DNA of 64,000 bases. It comes from Streptomyces fradiae. GTDB lineage: Bacteria; Actinomycetota; Actinomycetes; Streptomycetales; Streptomycetaceae. This document shows positions 17,620 to 25,580 of the stretch, one piece after another. Position 1 is the first letter of the stretch. The number at the start of each line of letters is the position of its first letter. The notes beneath the pieces were generated by a model. It saw only the letters and a program-made list of their open reading frames with translations, did not search any database and had not been told where the DNA came from. The DNA lies in the NCBI RefSeq assembly GCF_041270065.1, contig NZ_CP065958.1, positions 2,728,001-2,792,000 on the forward strand. The letters run 5' to 3'. Position numbers and translations under genes: made by a program.

Positions 17620-19845
17620 TCACACGAGAGTGCCGCCTGCGAGCCGATGGGCGAGTGCGGTAAAGCGGCGCCCGGCCGAAACCGTGCGCACCGCCTGGGC
17701 GATCGCCTTGCGCGAGCCGACCAGGACCACGAGCTTCCGGGCGCGGGTGACGGCCGTGTAGAGCAGATTCCGCTGGAGCATCATCCAGGCGCTGGTGGTG
17801 ACCGGAATCACCACCGCCGGATACTCGCTGCCCTGCGAGCGATGGATGGTCACAGCGTAGGCATGGGCCAGCTCGTCCAGCTCGTCGAAGTCGTACGGCA
17901 CCTCCTCGTCCTCGTCGGTGCGCACGACGAGCCGCTGCTCGACGGGGTCGAGGGCGGTGACGACGCCCACGGTGCCGTTGAAGACGCCGTTGGCGCCCTT
18001 CTCGTAGTTGTTGCGGATCTGGGTGACCTTGTCGCCGACCCGGAAGACGCGGCCGCCGAAGCGCTTCTCCGGGAGGTCGGGGCGGGCCGGGGTGATCGTC
18101 TGCTGGAGCAGCCCGTTGAGCGAGCCGGCGCCGGCCGGGCCCCGGTGCATGGGGGCGAGGACCTGGACGTCCCGCCTCGGGTCGAGGCCGAATTTGGCGG
18201 GAATCCGGCGGGCGGCGACCTCCACCGCGACCCGGGCGGCGTCCTCGGTCTCCTCCTCGGCGAACAGGAAGAAGTCCGGCAGGCCGGTGGTGACGGGCTG
18301 CTCGCCCGCGTTGATCCGGTGTGCGTTGGTGACCACGCCGGACTGCTGGGCCTGGCGGAAGATCCGGGTGAGCCGGACCGCCGGGATCGGGCTGCCCGGG
18401 GCGAGCAGATCGCCGAGCACCTCGCCCGCGCCGACCGAGGGCAGCTGGTCCACGTCCCCGACGAGGAGCAGATGGGCCCCCGGGGCCACCGCCTTGACCA
18501 GCTTGTTGGCGAGCAGCAGGTCCAGCATCGAGGCCTCGTCGACCACGACCAGATCGGCGTCCAGCGGCTTGTCCCGGTCGTACGCGGCGTCGCCGCCGGG
18601 CTTCAGCTCCAGGAGCCGGTGCACGGTCGAGGCCTCGGCGCCGGTCAGCTCCGCGAGCCGCTTCGCGGCGCGGCCGGTGGGCGCGGCGAGCACCACCTTG
18701 GCCCGCTTGGCGCGGGCCAGCTCCACGATCGAGCGGACCGTGAAGGACTTGCCGCAGCCCGGTCCGCCGGTGAGGACCGCGACCTTACGGGTCAGGGCGA
18801 GGCGGACCGCCTCCTCCTGCTCCGGCGCGAGCGAGGCCCCGGTCCGCTCCGCCAGCCAGGCGAGGGCCCGGTCCCAGGCGACGTCCCGGAAGGCGGGCAG
18901 CCGGTCCTCCTCGGCGGTGAGCAGCCGGCGCAGCTGCCCGGCGAGGGACAGCTCGGCCCGGTGGAACGGCACCAGGAACACCCCGGTGACCGGCAGCCCC
19001 TCGGGGCCGGGCACCTTCTCCCGTACGACCCCCTCCGGGTCCTCGGCGAGCTCGCCGAGGCACTCGATGACCAGACCGGTGTCGACCTGGAGCAGCTTCA
19101 CCGCGTCGGAGATCAGGCGCTCCTCGGGCAGGAAGCAGTGCCCCTGGTCGGTGGACTGCGACAGCGCATACTGCAGGCCCGCCCGCACCCGGTCCGGGCT
19201 GTCGTGGGGGATGCCGACGGCCTGGGCGATCCGGTCGGCGGTGAGGAAGCCGATGCCCCAGACGTCGGCGGCGAGCCGGTAGGGCTGGTTCTTCACGACG
19301 CCGATCGAGGAGTCCCCGTACTTCTTGTAGATCCGCACCGCGATGGAGGTGGACACCCCGACGCCCTGGAGGAAGACCATCACCTCCTTGATCGCCTTCT
19401 GCTCCTCCCAGGCGGCGCCGATCAGCCTCGTCCGCTTCGGCCCGAGCCCCGGCACCTCGATCAGGCGCTTCGGCGCGGTCTCGATGACGTCCAGGGTGTC
19501 GGTGCCGAAGTGGTCCACGATCCGCTCGGCGATGCGCGGCCCGATGCCCTTGATGAGGCCCGAGCCGAGATAGCGGCGGATGCCCTGGACGGTGGCGGGC
19601 AGCACCGTCGTGTAGTTCTCCACGGTGAACTGCCGCCCGTACTGCGGGTGCGAGCCCCACCGCCCCTGCATCCGCAGCGACTCCCCCGGCTGCGCCCCGA
19701 GCAGCGCCCCGACGACCGTCAGCAGGTCCCCGGACCCGCGCCCGGTGTCGACCCGGGCCACCGTGTACCCGGACTCCTCGTTGGCATAGGTGATCCGCTC
19801 CAGGACCCCTTCGAGCACCGCGAGACTGCGCACTTCGCTGGACAT
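17620..19845 (-). CDS. RecD2-type SF1B DNA helicase
   Basis: A 741-residue-class ATP-dependent 5'-3' helicase (740 residues). An N-terminal OB-like segment is followed by helix-hairpin-helix repeats (GIGPRIAERIVDHFG, VPGLGPKRTRLIG, about 95-150). The helicase core has Walker A GGPGCGKSFTV near residue 363, Walker B VVVDEASMLD near 430, LVGDVDQLPSVGAG near 455, and motif VI AYAVTIHRSQGSEYP near 660. The N-terminal extension identifies RecD2, which works without RecBC, rather than the RecD subunit. The ATG at 19845 is chosen by family alignment although its ribosome site is weak. Two DnaA boxes lie just upstream. Confidence 0.9.
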   Translation of the reverse strand: MSSEVRSLAVLEGVLERITYANEESGYTVARVDTGRGSGDLLTVVGALLGAQPGESLRMQGRWGSHPQYGRQFTVENYTTVLPATVQGIRRYLGSGLIKGIGPRIAERIVDHFGTDTLDVIETAPKRLIEVPGLGPKRTRLIGAAWEEQKAIKEVMVFLQGVGVSTSIAVRIYKKYGDSSIGVVKNQPYRLAADVWGIGFLTADRIAQAVGIPHDSPDRVRAGLQYALSQSTDQGHCFLPEERLISDAVKLLQVDTGLVIECLGELAEDPEGVVREKVPGPEGLPVTGVFLVPFHRAELSLAGQLRRLLTAEEDRLPAFRDVAWDRALAWLAERTGASLAPEQEEAVRLALTRKVAVLTGGPGCGKSFTVRSIVELARAKRAKVVLAAPTGRAAKRLAELTGAEASTVHRLLELKPGGDAAYDRDKPLDADLVVVDEASMLDLLLANKLVKAVAPGAHLLLVGDVDQLPSVGAGEVLGDLLAPGSPIPAVRLTRIFRQAQQSGVVTNAHRINAGEQPVTTGLPDFFLFAEEETEDAARVAVEVAARRIPAKFGLDPRRDVQVLAPMHRGPAGAGSLNGLLQQTITPARPDLPEKRFGGRVFRVGDKVTQIRNNYEKGANGVFNGTVGVVTALDPVEQRLVVRTDEDEEVPYDFDELDELAHAYAVTIHRSQGSEYPAVVIPVTTSAWMMLQRNLLYTAVTRARKLVVLVGSRKAIAQAVRTVSAGRRFTALAHRLAGGTLV

Positions 19846-19886
19846 GACCCGAAGGTAGCGAAGCCCTCGGACAACCGGGGCGGGCC

Positions 19887-19920
19887 TGTGGACAACGCGG
19901 ATGCGCGCACCTGTGGACAA
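19887..19920 (-). promoter_or_regulatory. Two perfect DnaA boxes upstream of the RecD2 helicase gene
   Basis: TTGTCCACA on the minus strand occurs at 19887-19895 and again at 19912-19920, 25 bp apart in direct orientation. This is the standard DnaA-box sequence, also used in Streptomyces. They occupy the 94-bp gap between the helicase start and the end of the leftward sugar operon. No origin-like AT-rich element or dnaA/dnaN gene is seen, so control of the helicase promoter or DnaA titration is more likely than an origin. Confidence 0.65.
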
Positions 19921-19939
19921 CGCCCGCCCTGCCCGGGAC

Positions 19940-20743
19940 TCACACCGCCAGGAACGCCTCCAGCGTCTCCTCCAGGACCTCCACGCCGTCCCGCGCCCAC
20001 AGGGCGTCGTTGAAGAGTTCGACCTCCACGGGGCCCGTGTAGCCCGCCTTCTCGACCAGGGCCGCCCAGGCGGGGAGGTCGATCGCGCCGGTGCCGAGCT
20101 GGCCGCGGCCGTTGAGGACGCCGGCCGGGAGGGGGGTGGTCCAGTCGGCGAGCTGGAAGGAGTGGATGCGGCCGGCCGCGCCCGCGCGGGCGACGGCGGC
20201 CGGGGCGCGGTCGTCCCACCAGAGGTGGTACGTGTCGACCGTGACGCCCACCTGGTCGGCCGGGAAGTGCTCGGCGATCTCCAGGGCCTGGTCCAGGGTG
20301 GAGACCGCGCACCGGTCGGAGGCGTACATGGGGTGGAGGGGCTCGATGGCCAGGCGGACGCCCTGCTCCCCCGCGTACGGGGCGAGCGCGCCGATCGCCT
20401 CGGTGATCCGGGCCCGGGCGGCGGGGAGGTCCGGGCAGGCCGGGGTGAGGCCGCCGGAGACCAGGACGAGGGTGTCGGTGCCGAGGACCGCGGCCTCGTC
20501 GATCGCCGCGCGGTTCTCCGCCTCCCAGCCGTCGCCGGTGAAGAATCCGCCCCGGCACAGCGTGGTGACGGCGAGCCCCGCGTCCCGCACCAGGGCCGCG
20601 GTCGCCTCGATGCCGTACTCCTGGACGGGTTCGCGCCACAGGCCCACGCCCGGGATCCCGAGCCGGACGCACTCCGCGACCAGGTCGGGAAGGGCGAGCT
20701 GCTTCACCGTCATCTGGTTGATGCCGAAGCGGTCGAGGTTCAC
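19940..20743 (-). CDS. TIM-barrel sugar phosphate isomerase/epimerase (AP-endonuclease-2-like fold)
   Basis: A 267-residue protein of the xylose-isomerase-like superfamily. It starts GINQMTVKQLALPDLVAECVRLGIPGVGLWREPV. Candidate metal ligands are the glutamate in LAIEPLHPMYASDRC (near 147), the aspartate/histidine in VGVTVDTYHLWWD (near 180), the histidine in RIHSFQLADW (near 207) and the glutamate in VEVELFND (near 248). The GTG start overlaps the stop of the DUF993 gene as GTGA (20740-20743), so translation is coupled. As third gene of the LacI-controlled operon it probably isomerises or epimerises the keto product of the dehydrogenase. The exact substrate is unknown. Confidence 0.85.
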   Translation of the reverse strand: MNLDRFGINQMTVKQLALPDLVAECVRLGIPGVGLWREPVQEYGIEATAALVRDAGLAVTTLCRGGFFTGDGWEAENRAAIDEAAVLGTDTLVLVSGGLTPACPDLPAARARITEAIGALAPYAGEQGVRLAIEPLHPMYASDRCAVSTLDQALEIAEHFPADQVGVTVDTYHLWWDDRAPAAVARAGAAGRIHSFQLADWTTPLPAGVLNGRGQLGTGAIDLPAWAALVEKAGYTGPVEVELFNDALWARDGVEVLEETLEAFLAV

Positions 20744-21891
20744 TGGGCGACTCCGTACACGGTGAGGAGCGAACGCATCCGGGACTCCGCACGGGCCGGG
20801 TCGGGGAACAGGCCGAGGCCGTCGGCGAGTTCGTACGCCTGGGCGAGGTGGGGCAGGGAGCGGGCGGACTGCAGGCCGCCCGCCATCGTGAAGTGCTCCT
20901 GGTGGCCGGCCAGCCAGGCGAGGAAGACCACCCCCGTCTTGTAGAAGCGGGTGGGGGTCTCGAAGAGATGGCGGGAGAGTTCCACCGTCGGGTCGAGGGC
21001 GGCGCGGAAGCCTGCCGTGTCGCCCGTGTCGAGCACCCGGACCGCCTCCGCCGCCAGCGGACCCAGCGGGTCGAAGATCCCGAGCAGGGCGTGGCTGAAA
21101 CCGTGGGTGTCGCCCGCGATCAGTTCGGGGTAGTGGAAGTCGTCGCCCGTGTAGCAGCGGACCCCGTCCGGCAGCCGGCGGCGCAGCGCGACCTCGCGGC
21201 CCGCGTCGAGCAGCGAGACCTTGATGCCGTCGACCTTGTCCGGGTGCGCGGCGATGACTTCGAGGAACACCTCCGTCGCCGCGTCCAGGTCCGCCGACCC
21301 CCAGTAGCCCGCCAGGGCCGGGTCGAACATCGGGCCCAGCCAGTGCAGGATCACCGGCTCGGCGGCCTGGCGCAGCAGCTGCCCGTAAACCTCCAGGTAG
21401 TCCTCGGGGCCGGTCGCGGTGGCCGCGAGGGCCCGGGAGGCCATGAGGATCGCCTGGGCGCCCGACTCCTCGACGACGGCGAGCTGTTCCTCGTACGCCG
21501 CGTGGATCTCCGTAAGAGTGGCCGGGCCGGTGAGTTGGTCGGTGCCGACCCCGCACGCGATCGGGCCGCCCACCGCCTTCGCCTCGGCGGCGCTGCGGCG
21601 GATCAGCTCGGCCGCGCCCGCCCAGTCCAGGCCCATGCCGCGCTGCGCGGTGTCCATCGCCTCGGCGACGCCGAGCCCGTGGGACCACAGGTGGCGGCGG
21701 AAGGCGAGGGTGGCGTCCCAGTCGAGGGCGGCCGGGCCGTCGGGGGTGGTGTCGGCGTACGGGTCGGCGACGACGTGCGCGGCGGAGAAGACCGTACGGG
21801 AGACCAGCGGACCGGCCCCGGTGAGCGCGAGCGGCTCGGTACGGGGGGTGTACGCGCGCGTGCCGCCGCCCGGCAGGGGAAGGGCGATCAC
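20740..21891 (-). CDS. DUF993 / dihydrodipicolinate-synthase-like protein
   Basis: A 383-residue cytoplasmic protein of the DUF993 family, distantly related to the DHDPS/N-acetylneuraminate lyase TIM-barrel aldolases. Recognisable pieces are SRTVFSAAHVVADPYADTTP (about 26-45), PIACGVGTDQL (near 98), AILMASRALAA (near 128), VILHWLGPMFDP (near 157) and a lysine in VDGIKVSLLDAGRE (near 200), the position where the Schiff-base lysine of DHDPS enzymes would be expected. The GTG start overlaps the preceding dehydrogenase stop as GTGA (21888-21891), with AGAGGT upstream. A carbon-carbon cleavage role in the same pathway is plausible but unproven. Confidence 0.82.
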   Translation of the reverse strand: MIALPLPGGGTRAYTPRTEPLALTGAGPLVSRTVFSAAHVVADPYADTTPDGPAALDWDATLAFRRHLWSHGLGVAEAMDTAQRGMGLDWAGAAELIRRSAAEAKAVGGPIACGVGTDQLTGPATLTEIHAAYEEQLAVVEESGAQAILMASRALAATATGPEDYLEVYGQLLRQAAEPVILHWLGPMFDPALAGYWGSADLDAATEVFLEVIAAHPDKVDGIKVSLLDAGREVALRRRLPDGVRCYTGDDFHYPELIAGDTHGFSHALLGIFDPLGPLAAEAVRVLDTGDTAGFRAALDPTVELSRHLFETPTRFYKTGVVFLAWLAGHQEHFTMAGGLQSARSLPHLAQAYELADGLGLFPDPARAESRMRSLLTVYGVAQ

Positions 21892-23051
21892 AGCGCGACC
21901 TCTGGGACCTCGATCCGGCGGCCCTCCGCAGCCGAGCGCAGGCCGAGCTCGGCGAGCTGCACACCGCGCGCGCCCGCGAGCAGGTCCCAGTGGTACGGCT
22001 CGCCGAGCACGACGTGCCGCAGGAACAGCTCCCACTGGGCCTTGAAGCCGTTGTCGAACTCGGCGTTGTCCGGCACCTCCTGCCACTGCTCGCGGAACGG
22101 CTCGGTCGCCGGGATGTCCGGGTTCCACACGGGCTTCGGGGTGGCGGCGCGGTGCTGGATCCGGCAGCCGCGCAGGCCGGCGACGGCGGAGCCGTGCGTC
22201 CCGTCGACCTGGAACTCGACGAGCTCGTCGCGGTGCACCCGGACCGCCCAGGAGGAGTTGATCTGCGCGATGGCGCCGCCCGCCAGCTGGAAGATGCCGT
22301 ACGCGGCGTCGTCGGCGGTCGCCTCGTACGGCTTGCCCCGCTCGTCCCAGCGGCGCGGCACATGGGTGGCGACGGCGGCGGTGACGGAGGTGACCCGGCC
22401 GAACAGCTCGTGGAGCACGTACTCCCAGTGCGGGAACATGTCGACGACGATGCCGCCGCCGTCCTCCGCGCGGTAGTTCCAGCTGGGGCGCTGCGCCTCC
22501 TGCCAGTCGCCCTCGAAGACCCAGTAGCCGAACTCGCCGCGCACGGACAGGATCTCGCCGAAGAAGCCGCCGTCGATCAGCCGCTTCAGCTTGCGCAGGC
22601 CCGGCAGGAACAGCTTGTCCTGGACGACGCCGTGCCGGATGCCCTTCTCCTGGGCCAGGCGGGCGAGTTCGAGGGCGCCGGCCAGGTCACCGGCGGTGGG
22701 CTTCTCGGTGTAGACGTGCTTGCCGGCGGCGATGGCCTTGGTCAGCGCGGCGACGCGGGCGGAGGTGACCTGCGCGTCGAAGTAGATGTCGATCGAGTCG
22801 TCGGCGAGGACCGCGTCGAGGTCGGTGGACCACTCGGTCAGCCCGTGCCGCTCGGCGAGCGCGCGCAGCGCGGGCTCGCGGCGGCCGACGAGGACCGGTT
22901 CCGGCCACAGGACCTGGCCGTCGCCGAGGTCGAGTCCGCCCTGCTCGCGCAGGGCGAGGATCGAGCGGACGAGGTGCTGGCGGTATCCCATGCGGCCGGT
23001 GACGCCGTTCATGGCGATGCGGACGGTGCGGCGGGCGGTGCGGGGTGTCAC
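21888..23051 (-). CDS. Gfo/Idh/MocA-family dehydrogenase
   Basis: A 387-residue NAD(P)-dependent oxidoreductase. The N-terminal Rossmann part has an unusual MNGVTGRMGYRQHLVRSI (residues 14-31), followed by AGKHVYTEKPTAG near 109-121, the Gfo/Idh/MocA signature whose lysine is catalytic. The C-terminal domain contains GGGIVVDMFPHWEYVLHELFG near 199-219, with the usual catalytic-site histidine. It oxidises a sugar, cyclitol or glycoside hydroxyl to a ketone. The GTG start has GGAGG a few bases upstream. It is the first gene of the operon facing the LacI regulator, with the 16-bp palindrome 57 bases before its start. Confidence 0.88.
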   Translation of the reverse strand: MTPRTARRTVRIAMNGVTGRMGYRQHLVRSILALREQGGLDLGDGQVLWPEPVLVGRREPALRALAERHGLTEWSTDLDAVLADDSIDIYFDAQVTSARVAALTKAIAAGKHVYTEKPTAGDLAGALELARLAQEKGIRHGVVQDKLFLPGLRKLKRLIDGGFFGEILSVRGEFGYWVFEGDWQEAQRPSWNYRAEDGGGIVVDMFPHWEYVLHELFGRVTSVTAAVATHVPRRWDERGKPYEATADDAAYGIFQLAGGAIAQINSSWAVRVHRDELVEFQVDGTHGSAVAGLRGCRIQHRAATPKPVWNPDIPATEPFREQWQEVPDNAEFDNGFKAQWELFLRHVVLGEPYHWDLLAGARGVQLAELGLRSAAEGRRIEVPEVAL

Positions 23052-23107
23052 GGGGGTGTTCCTCCCGGAGGGGGCGGGGAGCGGCGGGGATGGAAACGGA
23101 GGAAAGA

Positions 23108-23123
23108 TAGAAAGCGCTTTCTA
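23108..23123. promoter_or_regulatory. Perfect 16-bp LacI/GalR-type operator
   Basis: TAGAAAGCGCTTTCTA is a perfect palindrome with the central CG characteristic of LacI/GalR operators. It lies in the 133-bp divergent region, 57 bases before the dehydrogenase and 61 bases before the LacI gene, so one bound dimer could control both directions. Confidence 0.85.
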
Positions 23124-23184
23124 CGACGTATGACGCTAGCCTGCCGACATCACTGCCGACAAGGGCCCTGGAGGTACGCACGCG

Positions 23185-24228
23185 ATGACCGTCACCCTGG
23201 CGGACGTGGCAGCCCGCGCACAGGTCTCCCCCGCGACCGTCTCCCGCGTCCTGAACGGCAACTACCCGGTCGCCGCCGCCACCCGAGAGCGGGTGCTGCG
23301 CGCGGTGGACGAGCTCGACTACGTACCGAACGGACCGGCCAGCTCCCTCGCCGCCGCCACCTCCGACCTGGTCGGCATCCTCGTCAACGACATCGCCGAC
23401 CCCTTCTTCGGGATCATGGCCGGGGCCGCGCAGGGCGCCATCGGCGCGCCGGGCGCGGGGCGGGCCGGCGGCGAGAAACTGGCCGTGGTGTGCAACACCG
23501 GCGGCGACCCGGAGCGCGAACTCACCTATCTCACCCTGCTCCAGCGGCAGCGCGCCGCCGCCGTGATCCTCACCGGCGGCTCCCTGGAGGACCCGGAGCA
23601 CCTGGCGGCGGTGAGCGCGAAGCTGGCCCGGCTCACCGAGGCCGGCACCCGGGTGGTGCTGTGCGGGCGGCCCCCGCTGGAGGGGGTGTCGGCCGCCACG
23701 CTCGCCTTCGACAACCGGACCGGGGCGCAGCGGCTCACCGAGTACCTGCTGTCGCTCGGGCACCGGCGGATCGGTTACGTCGCGGGCCCGGAGAACCGCA
23801 CCACCACCCGGCACCGCCTGGAGGGCCACCGGGCGGCGCTCGCGGCGGCCGGGGTCGCGGAGGGCCCGACCGTGCACGGCCGCTACGACCGCCCGTCCGG
23901 CTACGAGGTGACCTCCGAACTCCTGTCCCGCGCCCCGGACCTGACGGCGGTCGTCGCCGCCAACGACACGGTCGCGCTCGGCGTCTGCGCGGCGCTGCGC
24001 GACCGGGGCCTGAGCATCCCGGGCGACGTCTCGGTGGCCGGCTTCGACGACCTGCCCTTCTCGGTCGACGCGGTGCCCGCGCTCACGACCGTACGGCTCC
24101 CGCTGCACGAGGCGGGCGCGCGGGCCGGGCGGATCGCGCTCGGCGCGGAGGAGCCGCCGGCGGGCGAGCCCTCGACGATCCCGGCGGAGCTGGTGGTACG
24201 GGGGTCGACGGCGCCGCCGAAGGGGTGA
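23185..24228 (+). CDS. LacI-family transcriptional regulator of the adjoining sugar operon
   Basis: A 347-residue repressor. The N-terminal HTH and hinge are textbook: VTLADVAARAQVSPATVSRVLNGNYPVAAATRERVLRAVDELDYVPN (residues 2-48). The rest is a periplasmic-binding-protein-like effector domain, including SLGHRRIGYVAGPENRTTTRHRLEGH near 187-212 and VVAANDTVALGVCAALRDRGLSIPGDVSVAGFDD near 255-288. GGAGGT lies nine bases before the ATG. It is divergent from the dehydrogenase/DUF993/isomerase operon with a perfect palindrome between, which is strong circumstantial evidence for local control. The effector is presumably the pathway sugar. Confidence 0.93.
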   Translation: MTVTLADVAARAQVSPATVSRVLNGNYPVAAATRERVLRAVDELDYVPNGPASSLAAATSDLVGILVNDIADPFFGIMAGAAQGAIGAPGAGRAGGEKLAVVCNTGGDPERELTYLTLLQRQRAAAVILTGGSLEDPEHLAAVSAKLARLTEAGTRVVLCGRPPLEGVSAATLAFDNRTGAQRLTEYLLSLGHRRIGYVAGPENRTTTRHRLEGHRAALAAAGVAEGPTVHGRYDRPSGYEVTSELLSRAPDLTAVVAANDTVALGVCAALRDRGLSIPGDVSVAGFDDLPFSVDAVPALTTVRLPLHEAGARAGRIALGAEEPPAGEPSTIPAELVVRGSTAPPKG

Positions 24229-24247
24229 CCGTAAGGGGTGACGGGCG

Positions 24248-24820
24248 TCAGGCGGTGCCCGGGACGGTGGCGTCGAGGCCCGTGGCGGCGAGGACGGCGT
24301 CGACGGTCTGCTCGACCGTCTGCTCCGCGTTGTCGATCCAGACGCCCTCGCCGGACAGTTCCTCGCGCATGGCCTCGTCGAGCCAGCCCCAGTTGGTCGT
24401 CAGGCGCTTGTGACGGGCGTTGTTGCGCTCCCAGGCCCTGTCCGGGCCCGGGGCCAGGATGACCACGTGCAGCGGCGCCCTCGCCCGGGCGCGGTAGAAG
24501 TCGAGGTGGGAGCGGCGGACCACCACGTCGTCGAGGACGGGCAGGAAGCCGGCCGCGACGAAGCTGTCGGCGAGCAGACAGGCGTGCCGGGCCCGCAGCA
24601 GGATCTGCCGGTCGGCCTCGGCGTCGCCGTCCGGGCTCGGCCAGTGGCCGCCGCTGACGATGAGCTCCTGGAGGTGGTCGACCTCGATGTGCGCGGCCCG
24701 CGCGAACCGGGCCGCGAGGGCCGCCGCGACGGTGCTCTTGCCGCTGCCCGGGATGCCGGCCAACAGGACGGCGCCGGGTGCGGGTTCGGGGCTGTCGACG
24801 ACGACGTTCTCGAAGGTCAT
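24248..24820 (-). CDS. P-loop kinase-like ATPase
   Basis: A 190-residue protein with Walker A GIPGSGKSTVAAALAARF (residues 22-39), then HIEVDHLQEL with an acidic pair, VLDDVVVRRSHLDFYRARARAPLHVVILAPG near 95-125, and a lid-like RNNARHKRL segment. This is the layout of small gluconate-kinase/zeta-toxin-like P-loop phosphotransferases. The ATG at 24820 has GAAAGAG upstream. It runs convergent to the LacI gene, 19 bp away. No antitoxin-sized gene lies directly beside it, so a toxin reading is not supported; a small-molecule kinase is more likely, substrate unknown. Confidence 0.75.
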   Translation of the reverse strand: MTFENVVVDSPEPAPGAVLLAGIPGSGKSTVAAALAARFARAAHIEVDHLQELIVSGGHWPSPDGDAEADRQILLRARHACLLADSFVAAGFLPVLDDVVVRRSHLDFYRARARAPLHVVILAPGPDRAWERNNARHKRLTTNWGWLDEAMREELSGEGVWIDNAEQTVEQTVDAVLAATGLDATVPGTA

Positions 24821-24860
24821 GCACGCTCTTTCAGCGGACGGTACGGGTCACGGGGACCGG

Positions 24861-25580
24861 TCACAGGGGCGTGACACAGTAGCCGGGCTTCCCCGGCGCA
24901 TCCATGGAATATTCGGCCCGCAGCAGATGGTCCGTCGGTCCGCAGGTCGGCTCGTCCAGGACGCGGTACTCGGCGAGCGGCGAGCCGCAGTCCACCTTCT
25001 CCAGCTGCTGCTCGGGCCACTCCGCCTCGTTGCGGACGCAGTCGCCGACCGAGAACGCGGCCTTCTCGCCCTTGCCGTCCCCCGCGAACAGTCCGATGAG
25101 GAACAGCGTCGGGATCGCCGCCGCGACGAGCGCGAACGGGGTGAGCACCAGCATCGCGGGCGCCCGGCGAAGCACGCGCCGGCCCGGGTCGAGCGGCGGC
25201 CGCTGGGCACCGTACGGCTCGGGCATCCGGTTGAGGGCGGCGCGGGCGCCGAAGACGTTGCCGAGCACGATGAACGGGGTGACGAAGAAGGAGAACAGGC
25301 CCCACCAGCCGGTGACCAGGGTCTCGGAGGTCATCTTCCGGTAGATCGCGAGACCGCAGGTGCGGCAGTACACGCCGCGCCGGGTGAGTGTGCGCATGAT
25401 GACGACCATGCCCTGGTGGGCCCGGACGGTGACCGGCGCGGCGGGCTGCGCCCCGCACACCTCGCAGCCGTACCCGTGCCCGTGCCCCTGCCCGTACCCC
25501 TGCCCGTACGCCTGAGGTTGCTGAGGCGGGTACGGCTGCTGGTATCCGTACGGTCCCGGCTGCTGGGGCGGGTAGGTCAT
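24861..25580 (-). CDS. Membrane protein with zinc-ribbon-like N-terminus and secreted LppU-like tail
   Basis: A 239-residue protein. Residues 1-38 are Pro/Gln/Tyr/Gly-rich with short YGQG/GHGHG repeats. Two CxxC pairs follow, CEVCG and CRTCG, about 33 residues apart, suggesting a zinc site. Two hydrophobic segments (about 90-110 and 143-165) come next. The exported part begins FSVGDCV and has VDCGSPLAEYRVL, a pattern shared with the LppU/SCO3897-type extracellular domain. It overlaps the EamA stop as ATGA (25577-25580), so it is translated with that gene. The function is unknown. Confidence 0.75.
   Translation of the reverse strand: MTYPPQQPGPYGYQQPYPPQQPQAYGQGYGQGHGHGYGCEVCGAQPAAPVTVRAHQGMVVIMRTLTRRGVYCRTCGLAIYRKMTSETLVTGWWGLFSFFVTPFIVLGNVFGARAALNRMPEPYGAQRPPLDPGRRVLRRAPAMLVLTPFALVAAAIPTLFLIGLFAGDGKGEKAAFSVGDCVRNEAEWPEQQLEKVDCGSPLAEYRVLDEPTCGPTDHLLRAEYSMDAPGKPGYCVTPL

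Noticed and set aside
19887..19920. A replication origin at the DnaA boxes
   Set aside because: Only two boxes, no AT-rich element, and no dnaA, dnaN or gyr genes nearby.
24248..24820. Zeta-type toxin of a toxin-antitoxin pair
   Set aside because: The P-loop fold is compatible, but no small antitoxin gene is adjacent and coupled.
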